Origin: Ganoderma boninense
Lineage: Eukaryota > Basidiomycota > Agaricomycetes > Polyporales > Polyporaceae
Direction of reading: 5' to 3'
DNA length: 64,000 nt
NCBI GenBank assembly: GCA_002900995.3
Contig: CM035314.1
Coordinates: forward strand, 2,202,115 to 2,266,114
The notes beneath the pieces are model-generated. The model made no database searches and was not told where the DNA came from. It was given only the letters and a program-made list of their open reading frames with translations. Of this stretch, positions 47,401-58,988 are shown in pieces (the first letter of the stretch is position 1; each line of letters begins with the position of its first letter). The position numbers were made by a program, and so were the translations under genes.

Positions 47401-49735
47401 GGAGATCCTGGTCCATGGGCTGGTCACGCCGGACGACGTGGAGAAGCTCTTCAAAATGTGCGTACGAAGTCTTGCGGCGTGGACTGGCGAGCTGACTGAC
47501 GAGTGCCGGTGCAGCTATTTCGAGAAGGTCAACCCGCATTGCGACGTCCTCGATCCTGTGCTGCACACCCCCGCCTCGACGTTCGCTCGCTGCCCTTCCT
47601 CTTCACGGTCGGTGAGTAGAATTTTGCCCCTCTCTTTGTGCGGGGCGATCGTGTGTGTGCTGAACAGCATGACGTCCAATGCAGTGTGCGCGATCTCGTC
47701 GCGGTACTACACGGAGAAGTCCGAGATCTACCCGATCGCGATGCACTTCGCCAAGCACGCGGCGGCGTCCGCGCTGCTGAACGGCTGGAAGTCGGTCGAG
47801 CTCTCGCAGGCGTACATCCTCATGAGCCTCTATGGGGTCCCCGCGCGCCGCTGGGAGGAGGACCGCAACTGGCTGTACACGGGGCTTGCGATCCGTATCG
47901 CGACGGACCTCAACCTGCACGTCGTGTCCAACGTGAAGCCGAAGACGGAGAAGCAGGAGCGCGAGATGGTCAACCAGACGCGGGTGTGGCTGCTCTGCTT
48001 CAACCTCGACCGCTCCACCGCGTCGCAGTTCGGGAAGCCGTCGACGATCAAGGAGGACTAGTGAGTGCCCCTTTCCATTTGCATGCGCCTCGGATGGCTG
48101 ATCTGCGCGGGTTTTCCCTGCAGCACGATCCGCCATTCGAACGACTGGTACAAGTCGTCGAGGATGAACTCGCCGCTGAACATCGGCACGTCCGCGTATG
48201 CGCAGCTGCTCCGCGTCGTCTCGAGGTTCCACGAGACGATCTACTCGGACCCGGAGTCCCCGACCGGGCTGAACCAGGTGCGTGGCAGCGTGTCGTTACA
48301 AGCTGCAAGGGCTTGTGCTCATAGATGTCTGCAGCATCTGGATTTCCGCACTGTGATCCTCGAGCACGACGAGCAGCTCACGGCGTTCTTCAACGAGTGG
48401 ATGGACCGCTTCCAGCGCGACTCGGACATGACAGGTTCGTGTTTTGTTTTGAACAACGCGTTTCCTCCCATTGCATGACTAACGCACATTTAGATCCTGT
48501 ACTCAAGTTCAGGGCGGAGCTCCTGCCATTGTAAGATTTTCCCTTTGATCTCTGTGGGATGCTGATACTTAAGGATGCATTCGATCAGCCTCACTGCCTA
48601 CTCGAGATTGGTCATGTACTCGTTCGGCTTCCAGCAGGCGTTCAAGCGTGGATTCCAACCTGACGACCACATGTTCCTTGAGAAGGTGTGTCCACCCGCC
48701 CATACCCGCCTACCGCCGTAGAATTGTTGTTCTAACACTCTTGCAGTGCTACGAGTTGGCAACCAGAGTCATCACCATCCTGGTTGACTCCCTGATCCCG
48801 ACAGGCTACATGCGTACATCCCCCGATGGCTACTTTGTGTTTGCCTCCTTCGCGTCCGCCTTCCTGCTCAAGGTATGAATCTTGCCTTCCCGAGCTCCGA
48901 CCGTCTCTGCGTCTTGATCGCGGCTGACGATATCCCCCGCATCTGCAGCTCCTCCGACCCGAGTTCTCCGGCCTGGTCCCGCGCGAGCGCCAGCAAGCGA
49001 TCTTCGACCTCATCTCGCGCCTGATCGACAAGCTCGGCTCCCCAGACGTCGCAATCGACGAACGGCATACGCCCGCGCTGCACTCGCGCTTCCTTCACGG
49101 GCTCCTCCGGAAGCACCGCCGCGACCTGGCGGTGAGTTCTCGTCCGTCCGATGCCCACGGGCCCCCTTCACAACCCCAGCCACAGGCGAACAACCGCGGA
49201 GGTGTCCCAGGCAGCGCAAACACGAACCCGAACACGAACCCGGGCGCGTTCCAGCCGGCGCATGCGTCGTCGTCCCAGTACGGCGGCCTAGGTGGTGCGG
49301 GCGCGGGCGGCGCATCCTACGACAGCATCGCGGGGAGCAGCCCGGCCGCGTTCAGCGACTCGTCCTTCACGCTTGGGGGCATCTCGCCGTCGTCGTCTTC
49401 CCCGGTGTTTGAGACGGAGCCGTCGTACATGGCGGTGAACGGGAACGGGCATGTGAACGGCCACGACGCGGGGATGTTCCAGTTTGGGGCGCAGTCGGAC
49501 GAGAACTGGGGTGCGCTGCTCGCGCTCCAGAACCCGAACTATTGGAAAGACATGATGATGCCTGGGTGCGTTCGTCTGACTTTGCGGACTGTGGTTATGG
49601 CGGAGCTGACCGTCGTTGGTGTATTTGTGTAGATTCACATGGCCGGAGAGCCCGCCATCCATGCAGGACCACACGATGACAAACGGGTTCGACAACACGT
49701 TCAGCTATCAGATGGCCGCGCCGCTCAGCGGGTAG
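44414..49735 (+). CDS. Zn(II)2Cys6 transcription factor with fungal-specific regulatory domain
   Basis: Nuclear DNA-binding regulator with many exons. It starts MSSSQPRASRSPGHATSQRD. The third exon (44682-45627) has a Gln/Pro-rich N terminus, with a poly-Gln run near 45170-45200, and a basic GARGRGRGGKTTKRPR signal. The zinc cluster is built from two exons: ACKHCKKLK (45969-46002) and MRCEFPPDENTCKRCKSGGH followed by QCIVEGRKPR (46117-46217), giving six Cys. A coiled segment KREYLLAQIRQKNAIIESLL follows at 46569. Then come an acidic linker and the fungal_trans-type domain (SSRYYTEKSEIYPIAMHFAK, GLAIRIATDLNLH, RVWLLCFNLDRS). The gene ends FSYQMAAPLSG, TAG at 49733. It resembles the PriB-type regulators of Agaricomycetes from memory. 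Frame breaks occur near 46925 and near 47590. Target genes unknown. Confidence 0.88.
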
Positions 49736-51025
49736 ATTATATTCGGGCTTTGAATGGGACCCGTGCTCCGTAAAGGGAGGAAGGAAGGAGGGGGTCGGTG
49801 TTGTTCGATCGCACACACGCGCTTGGTATTCTTGGTGATTTATGCTCTTCATTTGCACGTTTCCGCCCGTCTCTGGTTTCTCTCGCATGCATGACTCTTA
49901 TGCGCCATGGCGCGCCTCGCACTTTCTCCTCGGCTCCTCTGCTCATGCCTCTCCTACACCACAAATAATCGCGTCTCCCGCATCCTCTCAATCCCCTCCC
50001 TCCTTCGATTCCTTCAACCCGCTGCCCCTCCGCACCATATGTCCCTCCGCACCATTCCCCATTCCGCGCTGCGGATTGGGAGGATGCATTCAGACGCACG
50101 TTGTAGCTACTACTATAGTTTCGTCCGCGCTGCGGCCGCGATCCATCACGGTGCCATCTCAGATATGTCGTACGGTTTGCTTATGTATCACGAGCCCCCC
50201 GATCTGTGTTTGTAGGAGTAGACCCTCGATCTGTAGAAGACTCGCAATGCCAGCACTTTCTCCTCTCTCTTTGGTTGGCTTGTCGGGTGTGAGTTAGTGG
50301 TCAGTGACGAATAAGAACCGTGAACAACGCGTCAAAATAGAGGGTCTTTCTGAGTTTAAATACTGATAACAACATAAGCGCCTCTATCAAAGGCCGCCTA
50401 CTTATGCGGTACTTATCATAAGCCTTGTTTCACTTTCAACGTCCACCATCCTCATAGCTCGACGATTTGCAGCGCGATTCAAACGTGCCTAATACCATCC
50501 GGGAATGTCTGTTGAAATGAGGCAGGTATGCTCCTCATATCCTGTCGACTCGGGCAGAGTGCGAAGGTTACCGCATACAAGCGTGCTGACTCCCTACCAT
50601 GTACCCCCGCCGCAGCGCTGCTTCATGCTTCAGTGCGTTTCTAATACGGCGAACCCTTCAAATTGTTCCAGAAGTATAACCTCCAAATGTCCATCCATCA
50701 GAACTTGGGCGCGATTTTGAGGAATCTCGTCGGCCGAAGGAATTGCAATGTTTCCAGAGCAGACGAAGACGGCCGCTAGCGGCACTGTGGTAAGCAGATT
50801 CGATGCCTGTGCTGTTTGCAAGACTTATTCGGCATTGTAGGGTGCGTCGATGCGGCCATATGGGACGATCGTAAGCCTGTAGCTTGGTTCTCGACAGCGA
50901 CAGGACGCGTCGACAACTCACTGCCACGCCTGATGGTCAGACTCCGTCGAGAGCAGAGCACTTTCGCTTAAAAGGCCTTTGTAGGTGGTCGCACTCCTCG
51001 TGCACTTCCTTCGCATGCTATACCA
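49736..51025. other. Spacer between the Zn2Cys6 gene and P450-4
   Basis: 3' flank of the regulator and upstream region of P450-4. A polypyrimidine stretch lies around 49900-50060. Open frames are short and without domain. It forms the right edge of the single-copy core. Confidence 0.55.
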
Positions 51026-53411
51026 ATGGCCGAACGGCTTATACTCGCTGCTTATGGTGTCTCTACCATTCTCTATCTACTGTGGTGCATATTTGGTGAC
51101 TATCTCAGACGATCTCCACTGGACAACCTCCCAGGTCCACCCCCCGCCTTCCTTGTCTCCGGTACGTGTTCATCTATAATTCTGGTTCGAGGAGTGAGGC
51201 ATGTCTGATGCTATATGTTCAGGCCAGGATGGACAGCTGCCTCCTCGACAGTCAGGAAATTTTTGGAAGAATTTGGCTGAGACGTACGGACCTGTATCGC
51301 TGATTTACGGGCAGCTTGGAGTAGGTTTTCTTTCGCGGACACTCTGTAATGCGATGCCTTTAAGAGTGATCCGCAGAGGCGCATGCTCGTGATCTACGAA
51401 CCAAAGGCCCTCTATGCCGTGATGGTCAAAGATCAGGAGTCGTTCGCTAAGAGCTTCGCCCCTTCAAAGTACGTCTTCCACATCTTCTTCATCCCGTTCA
51501 ATGCACCGATGACCTCGGCTTTCGCTAGCGACCTCATGGTTCTCCTCGGTCCTGGAGTACTGTCTACAGAAGGCTTACAGCACAAGAAACAGCGCAAGCT
51601 ATTGAACCCAGCGTTCTCCTCGTCCCATCTCCGTGACATCAGTCAGATATTCTACAGAGTTACTCATAAGGTGCGTGTGTCGATGACATGTTGCTGTTGT
51701 TCAATTTACGGTAGAACTGTATATAGATGCAGGAAGCTGTCAGTGCTCGCATCGCTGCAGGCGGAACGACCGGAACTTTGGACATGAACGGATGGATGGC
51801 AAGGACCACACTGGAGATCCTCGGGCAAGCCGCCCTGGGATACTCGTTTGACAACTTCATCGACGACTCGACGGATGAATACGGCGAGACGGTGAAGCTG
51901 TTCTTGTACGTCCCGTCTCCCCCTTGCATGTGACCCCGTAAAGTCCGTGTAGTACATACCTCGACTGACCCGACTGCTGCATTTGCGGTTTGCAGCATCG
52001 CGCTCGGCCGCTTCCCACTCTTTGGTATCTTGGTCGCCGGCCTTTCCCATTACATGTCCGATATCAACATGAGGCGATTTCTGCCTTTGCTCCCTTCCAA
52101 GGCGCTCCGTCAGCTCCTAGAGATATCGAGCACGATGCGGCGCCGCTCGCGAGAGATAGTTGAGGAGAAGAAGGCCACCCTCCTTAAGCGCGGTGATGCC
52201 ATGCTACAGGAGGTTGGAGAAGGCAAGGATGTCATGAGCATCTGCCGTGAGTAGCTGAGCACGTACGCGTACGTGCACGCAGCCAACACTACTAACCCGC
52301 CACATCGCAGTCAAGGCAAACATGGCGGCTTCGGAAAAAGAGAAGCTTTCGGAGGAGGAGCTGATCGCCCAGATGTCGTGCGTCTCTCTATCTCTCCGTG
52401 ATTCCGCTTCCCCACTAGCAGTCGTGTGTGCTCAACTGGAAAATTCACATGCAGGACATTCATCCTCGCGGGCATGGACACGACCTCGAACGCCCTCTCA
52501 CGCATCCTGCACCTCCTAGCGCAGAACCCTGCAGTCCAGGACAGGCTCCGTGCCGAGCTTGCGCAAGCCCGGGGCGGGCCTGGCGGCGAGGCAGACATAC
52601 CGTATGACGAGCTCACCAAGCTCCCGTACCTCGACGCGGTGTGCCGCGAGACGCTGCGAGTCTTCGCCCCCATCGCCCTCTCCGCCCGGATGTCAGTACG
52701 CTTCTTCTCCATTGGTCACGATTCTTGCGCGCGTACGTCTGGTACTGACACGGGAGTGATGGACTGGGCAGGGCCGCGAAGGACTCGGTGATCCCGCTCG
52801 CGAACCCGGTGCGTGGGCGCGACGGGAAGGACATGCACGAAGTGGTCGCCCCGATGGGCACTATCGTGATCGTCCACTACCAGGCGAGCAACACGAACCC
52901 GGCGGTATGGGGCGAAGACGCGCACGAATGGAAGCCGGATCGGTGGCTCGCCCCGCTGCCTAGTGCCGTCGAGGAATCCGGGCTTCCTGGAGTGTACTCG
53001 AACCTGTGAGCACATCGAGAGCCCGTTTGATTTTGGGCAGTTGTTGTACTAACCTCGAGTGTGAACATCGCTGCAGCATGACGTTTGCTGCGGGCTCGCG
53101 GTCGTGCATGTAAGTTTCACGGTGACTGTGGTGGACGGGATAGGCGTGCTCAACCCGTGCTTTGGCATGTCTAGTGGCTTCAAGTTTTCCGAACTGGAGA
53201 TGAGTACGTGCTGTCTGACTATACACTGCCCTCCGTCTCCGCTAATCAGCGCATTATCGGTGTAGAAGTGGCCCTGGCAGTGCTGCTGCCAAAATTCTCG
53301 TTCGAGCTGACCGACAGGCCGATCACATGGAACTCCTCGGCGGTGACGTATCCGACCATGGGAGAGGAGAGCCCGAAGCCGGAAATGCTGTTGGAAGTTA
53401 CGGCCCTTTGA
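51026..53411 (+). CDS. Cytochrome P450 monooxygenase 4 (SLIYG subgroup)
   Basis: Intact microsomal P450 starting MAERLILAAYGVSTILYLLW, with hinge SPLDNLPGPPPAFLVSG. Further exons read ETYGPVSLIYGQLG, YEPKALYAVMVKDQESFAKS, LLGPGVLSTEGLQHKKQRKL, LEILGQAALGYSFDNF and KALRQLLEISSTMRRRSREI. The I-helix is LAGMDTTSN, the K-helix CRETLRVFAP, and the PERF-like HEWKPDRW. The haem loop FAAGSRSCI is joined to GFKFSELE. It ends GEESPKPEMLLEVTAL, TGA at 53409-53411. No frame break was found. It is the closest relative of P450-3 in the window and mirrors it across the core: each converges with a T gene. Substrate unknown. Confidence 0.9.
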
Positions 53412-53738
53412 TCGTACTCAGCCTTCCCGTCGTCCTGCCTGTGGCGTGTGGCATCTTGCAGGCGTCCACCCGTCATGGGTTGGTGGTCGCCAGTCTCTTC
53501 GCTGCATTTGCATCGTTTCCCTTCCCGGACTTATCCCAATGTCTCTTCTGCAAGGCACATGACGAGCCTCTCCCTATCTTGTTTCCCGTAGATGTTTATC
53601 TCTTCCAATTGACTGGAATTTTTTGCGTCTCCGCACGGATCAAGTAGAATTACAATTACGCGTACACAGAGAAGGGGTATGATCTGGCGCAGCCCCACAG
53701 TCGGTACACCAAAAAGACATCTCGCAGCTTGCCACGGG
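53412..53738. other. Spacer between convergent P450-4 and T3
   Basis: 327 bases of 3' flanking sequence for both genes. Nothing else seen. Confidence 0.6.
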
Positions 53739-55170
53739 TCAGGCCGCCATAGACAGAGCCTTGACGCTCCCCTCTCTGTCAGGCTCGTCCGCTCCGCTGG
53801 GAGCAGAGGAGAACGACACCATAGCGAAAGTGCGATCCCGCTCGGCAACCCCGCTGTGGTCGACCTCGGGCATCGATGAGGGATTCACCGCGTACCTCGA
53901 GAGGCGGAAGCGCAAAGGAGGCTTGCCAGGTGACCGCAGGCTGCTCCTGCTGCGTCCCGAGACGAACGTAGTCGTGACTGCCGTGCCTTGGTCGATGCGG
54001 ATGAGGATCAGGTTGAACGCGATGCCCTAAGAGCAGCGACAGAGACAGACAGATGGCGATCAGCGTCAGTGGCAAGGATGGTACGATGGGGGGAGGGGGA
54101 CGTACGATGATTTGGACGACCTGGAGGGATGCGGAGGCTTAGTCAGTACACCAGGACAGCGGAGAGGGGGGAAGGATCGCGAGAGGCTTACGCAGTCGGA
54201 GACGCCGTACTGGGCGTTGTTCGAGGCGAGGTACACGACGAAAAAGACGACGACGCCGACTGAGTACATCAGCCCGGACTCGATGACGATGTGCATGGCG
54301 CGTTTCAGGCCCGAGGTGTCGCTGAGCCCTGTGCCTGCGAACGCCTTGCGGGTGCTGCGCTCTGTTGACCATATCTTGTACACTATCAATGCTAGAAAAC
54401 AGGGGCGTGTCAGCGCCACTCCGTAGCGATGAACGGGATGGGAAGTACAGGTAGCGGCGAGGTTGAGGGCGAGGGTAATGGACAGGGTGGAGGTGATGAA
54501 CGGCTTGAGTTGTCCAGCGTTGAGAAGCGTGTTGGTGTGGAGGGTGAACTCGATGTAGCACCAGAAGGCTGACACAACTTGTTGCACCATCATGAGCCTG
54601 AAATCAGGGAACAAAGGACGGAAATATTTCTCACTTATTCCTGCAAGCCAAAGCACGCAGAGGGGGGCAGCGATGAGCCAGTTGCGGGCATACACGACGT
54701 AGCATCGGTATATCTGCATCGATTAGGCAGATTAATCCCTGTTTCCTTAGAGATGATGGCCACCCACGAGCATTCCGTCACCGATACTTGTCTGTGCCAC
54801 ATAGGTGACGGTCTTCATGACATTGACCCAGTAGGATATGTCGGAGAATTCCGCGATGGCGCCACCAGGGCCCCGGTACCAGATGAAGGCGTCTAGAACA
54901 TGGCGGAGGAGGAGCGCGACGTCAAGCGTCGCAAAGACAAAAAGGAGCAGCACAACGACGAGAAACGCGTTGCGCTTGCCCAGATGGGATCGACTGTTGG
55001 TGAGCATGGTGTACATGCACATCCCGAAGGACACCAGATAGAGGCCTGGAAGACAGCTTTAGATACTATTCAACTCGTGTATAAGTAGAGCGGGGGCACT
55101 CGCCATAGAAGAGGCTCTCGAGGAAGAGGGCGACGATTTGGGCCACGTCGATGGGGAAGTCGTCCGCCAT
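53739..55170 (-). CDS. Seven-helix membrane protein T3
   Basis: Paralogue of T1 with the same exon plan, including a 15-base exon at 54106-54120 (VVQII on the minus strand). It starts at 55170 with MADDFPIDVAQIVALFLESL. It continues LYLVSFGMCMYTML, FLVVVLLLFVFATLDVALLL, FSDISYWVNVMKTVTYVAQT, YRCYVVYARNWLIAAPLCVL, ITSTLSITLALNLAAT and SGLMYSVGVVVFFVVYLA. The hydrophilic tail ends SVKALSMAA. As in T1, the first intron begins with GC after FLESLFY, and the SIGDGML motif is kept, so T1 and T3 form a pair. No frame break was found. Receptor-like topology is an inference from the seven hydrophobic segments. Confidence 0.82.
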
Positions 55171-55825
55171 GCAGCAGCTGAAGCTTGAGGGGTGGACCTG
55201 GTGGGGCCAGCGCGGCTTCAACTTGAAGACGCCGCCGGGTTCCTCTCGACGAACGCCAGCACCTTGGGCGGCAGACCGGCACCGGGCCCTTATCCTACGA
55301 CGTGCCACCGCCGCTGGGTTTCCAACTGTTGGGCATGACCGTCGGCATGGCATTGATGGATGAAATGGAAGTAAGTTGAAGCTCCTGGGAGCCTCCTCGG
55401 CGTGCTGTCAGTAAGTACTAGTACTACATAGCCCTCGTCATCGCATGAACCTATGTTGCTCGATTGAAGGCACGGCTTTGATATCTTACCCGTGTGCCCC
55501 TGAGAACATGTGAGCTATCGATATCGAGGCTAAAAGTAGTAGGAGTAGTGGATTTACCACAAGGAGGAGCTAGCGCTCCGACTCTCGGACGTTGACAGAG
55601 TGGCCGGCCCTAAATTGAACATTGGCGCTCATCGTACTCACCACCGTCGCTATGCCGCAGTACCTCCTCTGCACTCTCATAAAGCCGTGAGGGGTATCAT
55701 TGTGGGTGTCGTTGGGAGCGTCGGAAGGAAGCAGATGGAGATGTGGTATCTCTGTCGATGTCTGCGTGACGGGCCCGCTGTTCGCATGCGTATTCGCTCA
55801 TCTTTCTCAACTCCGCCCCCTGCAC
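55171..55825. other. Divergent spacer upstream of T3
   Basis: It contains AGTAAGTACTAGTACTAC near 55411-55428, similar to the 3' flank of T1 near 26148. No gene recognised. Confidence 0.5.
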
Positions 55826-56430
55826 ATGCCATTCCATAACCTCATCATGGTCGCCCTGTTCTCCAAGCTTCGAGAACAGGAAGAGCTACTTATCTTAGTT
55901 ACCCCTATCGTGGCCTTATCGTGGAGAACGATTGCCAGACGACTGTTCGGGCCCAAGGCGCTCCCTGTGGCCCGACACGTTTTCCAGGTCCTTCCAGGTC
56001 TCAATTTTGCCTATGACTCATGAATGGCCGCAGTAGCACGATGGGGAGAGGAATATGGTACGTGTGTACTTATTTGCCATCCGTACTACCCAGGACCCGT
56101 CTTCTGTCCAAGCTTCTTGTAGACGCTTCTTCGGGGAGCGTGTCGTCGTTCTCAATTCACAGCAGGCCGCAGCCGACCGTATCTTGGAAGGGAACATGAA
56201 CCATATGTATTCTGACCGGCCTCGAAACATTGTCATGGCCTCCGAACTGTGCGTACCGCGTACTACCAGCAACCCCCATCTAGTGGAACCTGGATGAGTC
56301 ATGTCGTTGTTAAATCTTTCTTTTGCGCTTCTATGTTGCAGCATTGGCTCTCGCGCTCAACCCCGGCGGTGCTCAACATCGCAAGTTCAGGTGGTTCGAA
56401 TTCCTGAGCCCTGACATGTCCCTGATCCGT
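55826..56430 (+). pseudogene. Cytochrome P450 relic related to P450-5, N-terminal part only
   Basis: It matches the first exons of P450-5. There is an anchor-like segment (LILVTPIVALSWRTIARRLF), then GPKALPVARHVFQV against PPGPKQLPLVGNVFQ. After frame changes come FFGERVVVLNSQQAAADRIL, MYSDRPRNIVMASEL and ALNPGGAQHRKFR. It then stops; nothing of the I-helix, K-helix or haem loop follows before T4. It lies between two minus-strand T genes, as the full P450-5 lies beyond T4, so a T-plus-P450 unit may have been duplicated. Confidence 0.78.
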
Positions 56431-56562
56431 TGCAAGCCTTCGATATGCTGCAGACTGGGTCCGCGGGCTTTTGGTATCCAGACAGGACCGGGTTCAAGTT
56501 CGTATCGTCATGAGATGAGGAACACACCGGAGCTAACTTGAAGAGATAGATCACATCATGGT

Positions 56563-57990
56563 TCATGCAGCCATTGGCAGAGCCTTGACAGGCCCGCCCG
56601 TCTCATCGCCTACCGTCACGGTGGCCTCAGGGGTGGAAGAGAAGGACACCATAGCAATGGCGTGACTCCGACCGACATTGTCGCTCTCGCCCTCATCTGT
56701 GGCTACCGATCGGGTCCCCGTGCGCCTACTGGACATACGGAAACGCAAAGACCGTTTGTGTATCTGCGAGCTTGTGCCACTAAGTTCTGAGACAAGCGTG
56801 GTTTCGACCGTCTTGCCTTGATCGATGCGTATGATAATAAGATTAAATGCGATGCCCTGAGCAGCGGTAGACGTGGGATCTTTGTCAGGGTTGCACAATT
56901 CTGAGGATGACGAAGGGAGGGGCCTTACGATGATTTGGACAACCTGAGGAGAGCACGCACTAAATCAGCACATAGCGGGTCCCAGGAGAAAGGGCTAAGC
57001 TTACGCAATCGGAGACACCGTATTGAGCATTGTTCGAGGCGAGATACGCAACGAAGAAAACGACGACGCTGACTGAATACATCAGTCCAGATTCAATTAT
57101 GATATGCATGGCGCGTCTCAGCATGGCGCGTCTCAAGGTCGAAGTGTCGCCGAAACCTGTGTCCCCAAAGGCAGCTCTTGAGCGACGGTCAATGGACCAT
57201 ATCTTGTACACGATTAATGCTTGAAAACAACCATAGATCAGCACTTGTTGTCCGTCGAGGAAGAGAATTAGAATACAGGTTGCGATCAGGTTGACGGCAA
57301 GGGTAATGGAAAGCGTCGAGGTGATAAATGGCGTGAGCTTTCAGGAATGCGTTGGCGTGTAATGTGAACTCGATGTGACACGTGAACGCTTCCGTTACTG
57401 TTGGAAGCGGTCAGAGGCTGGCGACAAGCGATAATTGACGACAACTGCTCTCACTCATTCCTGCGGCCCACAGGACGCACAGCGGGGTGGCGACCAGTCA
57501 ACGGCCGCCGTATACGATGTAGCATCTGTAGATCTATATTCGGGGATGGTTGTAGTTTCTGCTATACGAAAGAGGCGGGAACTCACGAGCATGCCGTCAG
57601 CGATGCTTGTCTGAGCTACGTAGTTGACGGTCTTCATAGCGTTGACCCAGTAAGAGATGTCAGCAAACTCGCCAACGGTGCCACCAGGGCCGTGATACCA
57701 GACAAAAGCGTCTAGGACATGACGGAGGAGGAGCGCGACGTCGAGCGTCGCAAACACGAAGAGCAACGAGGCCACGATGAGGAACACATTCCGCTGTCCT
57801 TGACGGGATCGGCTTTTGACGAGCATGGTGTACATGCACATCCCGAAGGAGACCAAGGTAAAGCCCTCGAAGAGGAATTACAGGTTAGAATAGTAGAGGA
57901 CGTAAGCTGCAAACGCTACTCACCATAGAAGAGGGACTCGAGGAAGAGAGCGACGATCTGCGCAACGTCTATGGGGAAGTCGTCCGCCAT
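56563..57990 (-). pseudogene. Seven-helix membrane protein T4, probably inactivated
   Basis: Paralogue closest to T2 (shared SIADGML, and VTEAFTC against VMEAFTC). It starts at 57990 with MADDFPIDVAQIVALFLESL and retains FGMCMYTMLV, FVFATLDVALLLRHVLDAF, the SGLMYSVSVVVFFVAYLA helix, a 15-base exon at 56929-56943 and a tail ending KALPMAA. Three defects are visible. An in-frame TGA stands where the others have Trp, after YRCYIVYGGR (near 57502). Codons corresponding to LLNAGQ are missing, with a frame change near 57345. A 15-base tandem duplication near 57108-57137 inserts LRRAM. The first intron has a normal GT donor. The stop codon would truncate the protein after helix 3. Confidence 0.75.
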
Positions 57991-58988
57991 AGTCCTAGTA
58001 GCAGAGGGGGACCTAGGACAAGGAGCGACCGAATTCGAACGCCTCTCTAAGAGTCAAGAACGAGACGCATATCTTGGGCGGCACTCCGACGCCGAACTTT
58101 ATTCCGCACTGCGACGTCGAGAACCATGGAACGAGCTGCGAGAAGTCGCCCACAAATGAGGCGACGGGAAGCAGACTGCGACGTCATGTGAGACACGGGG
58201 AGCAGCCTGCCTGGGACTGTCAGATCCCCCAGGGGAAGGTGCCCATATCCTCGTACGGGCTTCATTCCCTGAGACATGCGATGGTGAACATGAAGAGATG
58301 CAGCACATAAGGACTGTGCTAGTCGTCGATGCCAGACTAAGCAGTACTTAACCCCAGGGCTGAGTGCCGGGGCCTGCCGAGCTTGCGAGGCCGGCTCCCA
58401 ATGTCCAGCTGAGCGCTAGCGCCGACGAGAAGTTTTCCCTGCTCCTCGAGCTTCGACTTCCTCACATCCGTTCTCATCTCGCGCTACACTAGCAGTTTTC
58501 TCTTTACCCACCCGCCCACCCGCTGTATATACACACTTGCTTATTATTACTACAATGGTACTTCGTTGGTCACTGAGAAGTCAACCCAAATCGCGTCGCT
58601 CCGACGGAGCCCGCCCACCCAGCGGCTCCTCGAGCCCCGCGTCTGCCCGGCTTCGCCGGCGCCTAGCCCAACCACACGTCGACTTCTCACCGCCAACGTC
58701 GTGCGCGCAAGACGAAGCTGGATAGCGTAGGTGCCGGTTATCGGAGCCGGCCCTAAACTCGACATGTGCGCCAATTGTGGTAGCCGCTTGCGGCTTGGGA
58801 TCCGTACACCGCAACCCCGAAACCCACAAGGCCGCTGGTCCACACTGTCTCATCATCGGCGCCGTCAGCTCTTTAGAACAGAAGCATATTCAGTGCTTCT
58901 ATCACCGTAACATCCTCCGCGACCAAATAGCCATGCGACTCCCTCACCCCCCTCTGCCGTGCCTTTCTCCTCCATCCCGCCCCAGAAC
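57991..58988. other. Divergent spacer between T4 and P450-5
   Basis: About 1 kb without a supported gene. It serves as upstream region for both flanking genes. The T1/T2 promoter blocks were not found here. Confidence 0.55.

Noticed and set aside
44591..47566. Long minus-strand open frames opposite the Zn2Cys6 gene
   Set aside because: Antisense of biased coding sequence. The sense strand gives a zinc cluster and regulatory domain with proper junctions.
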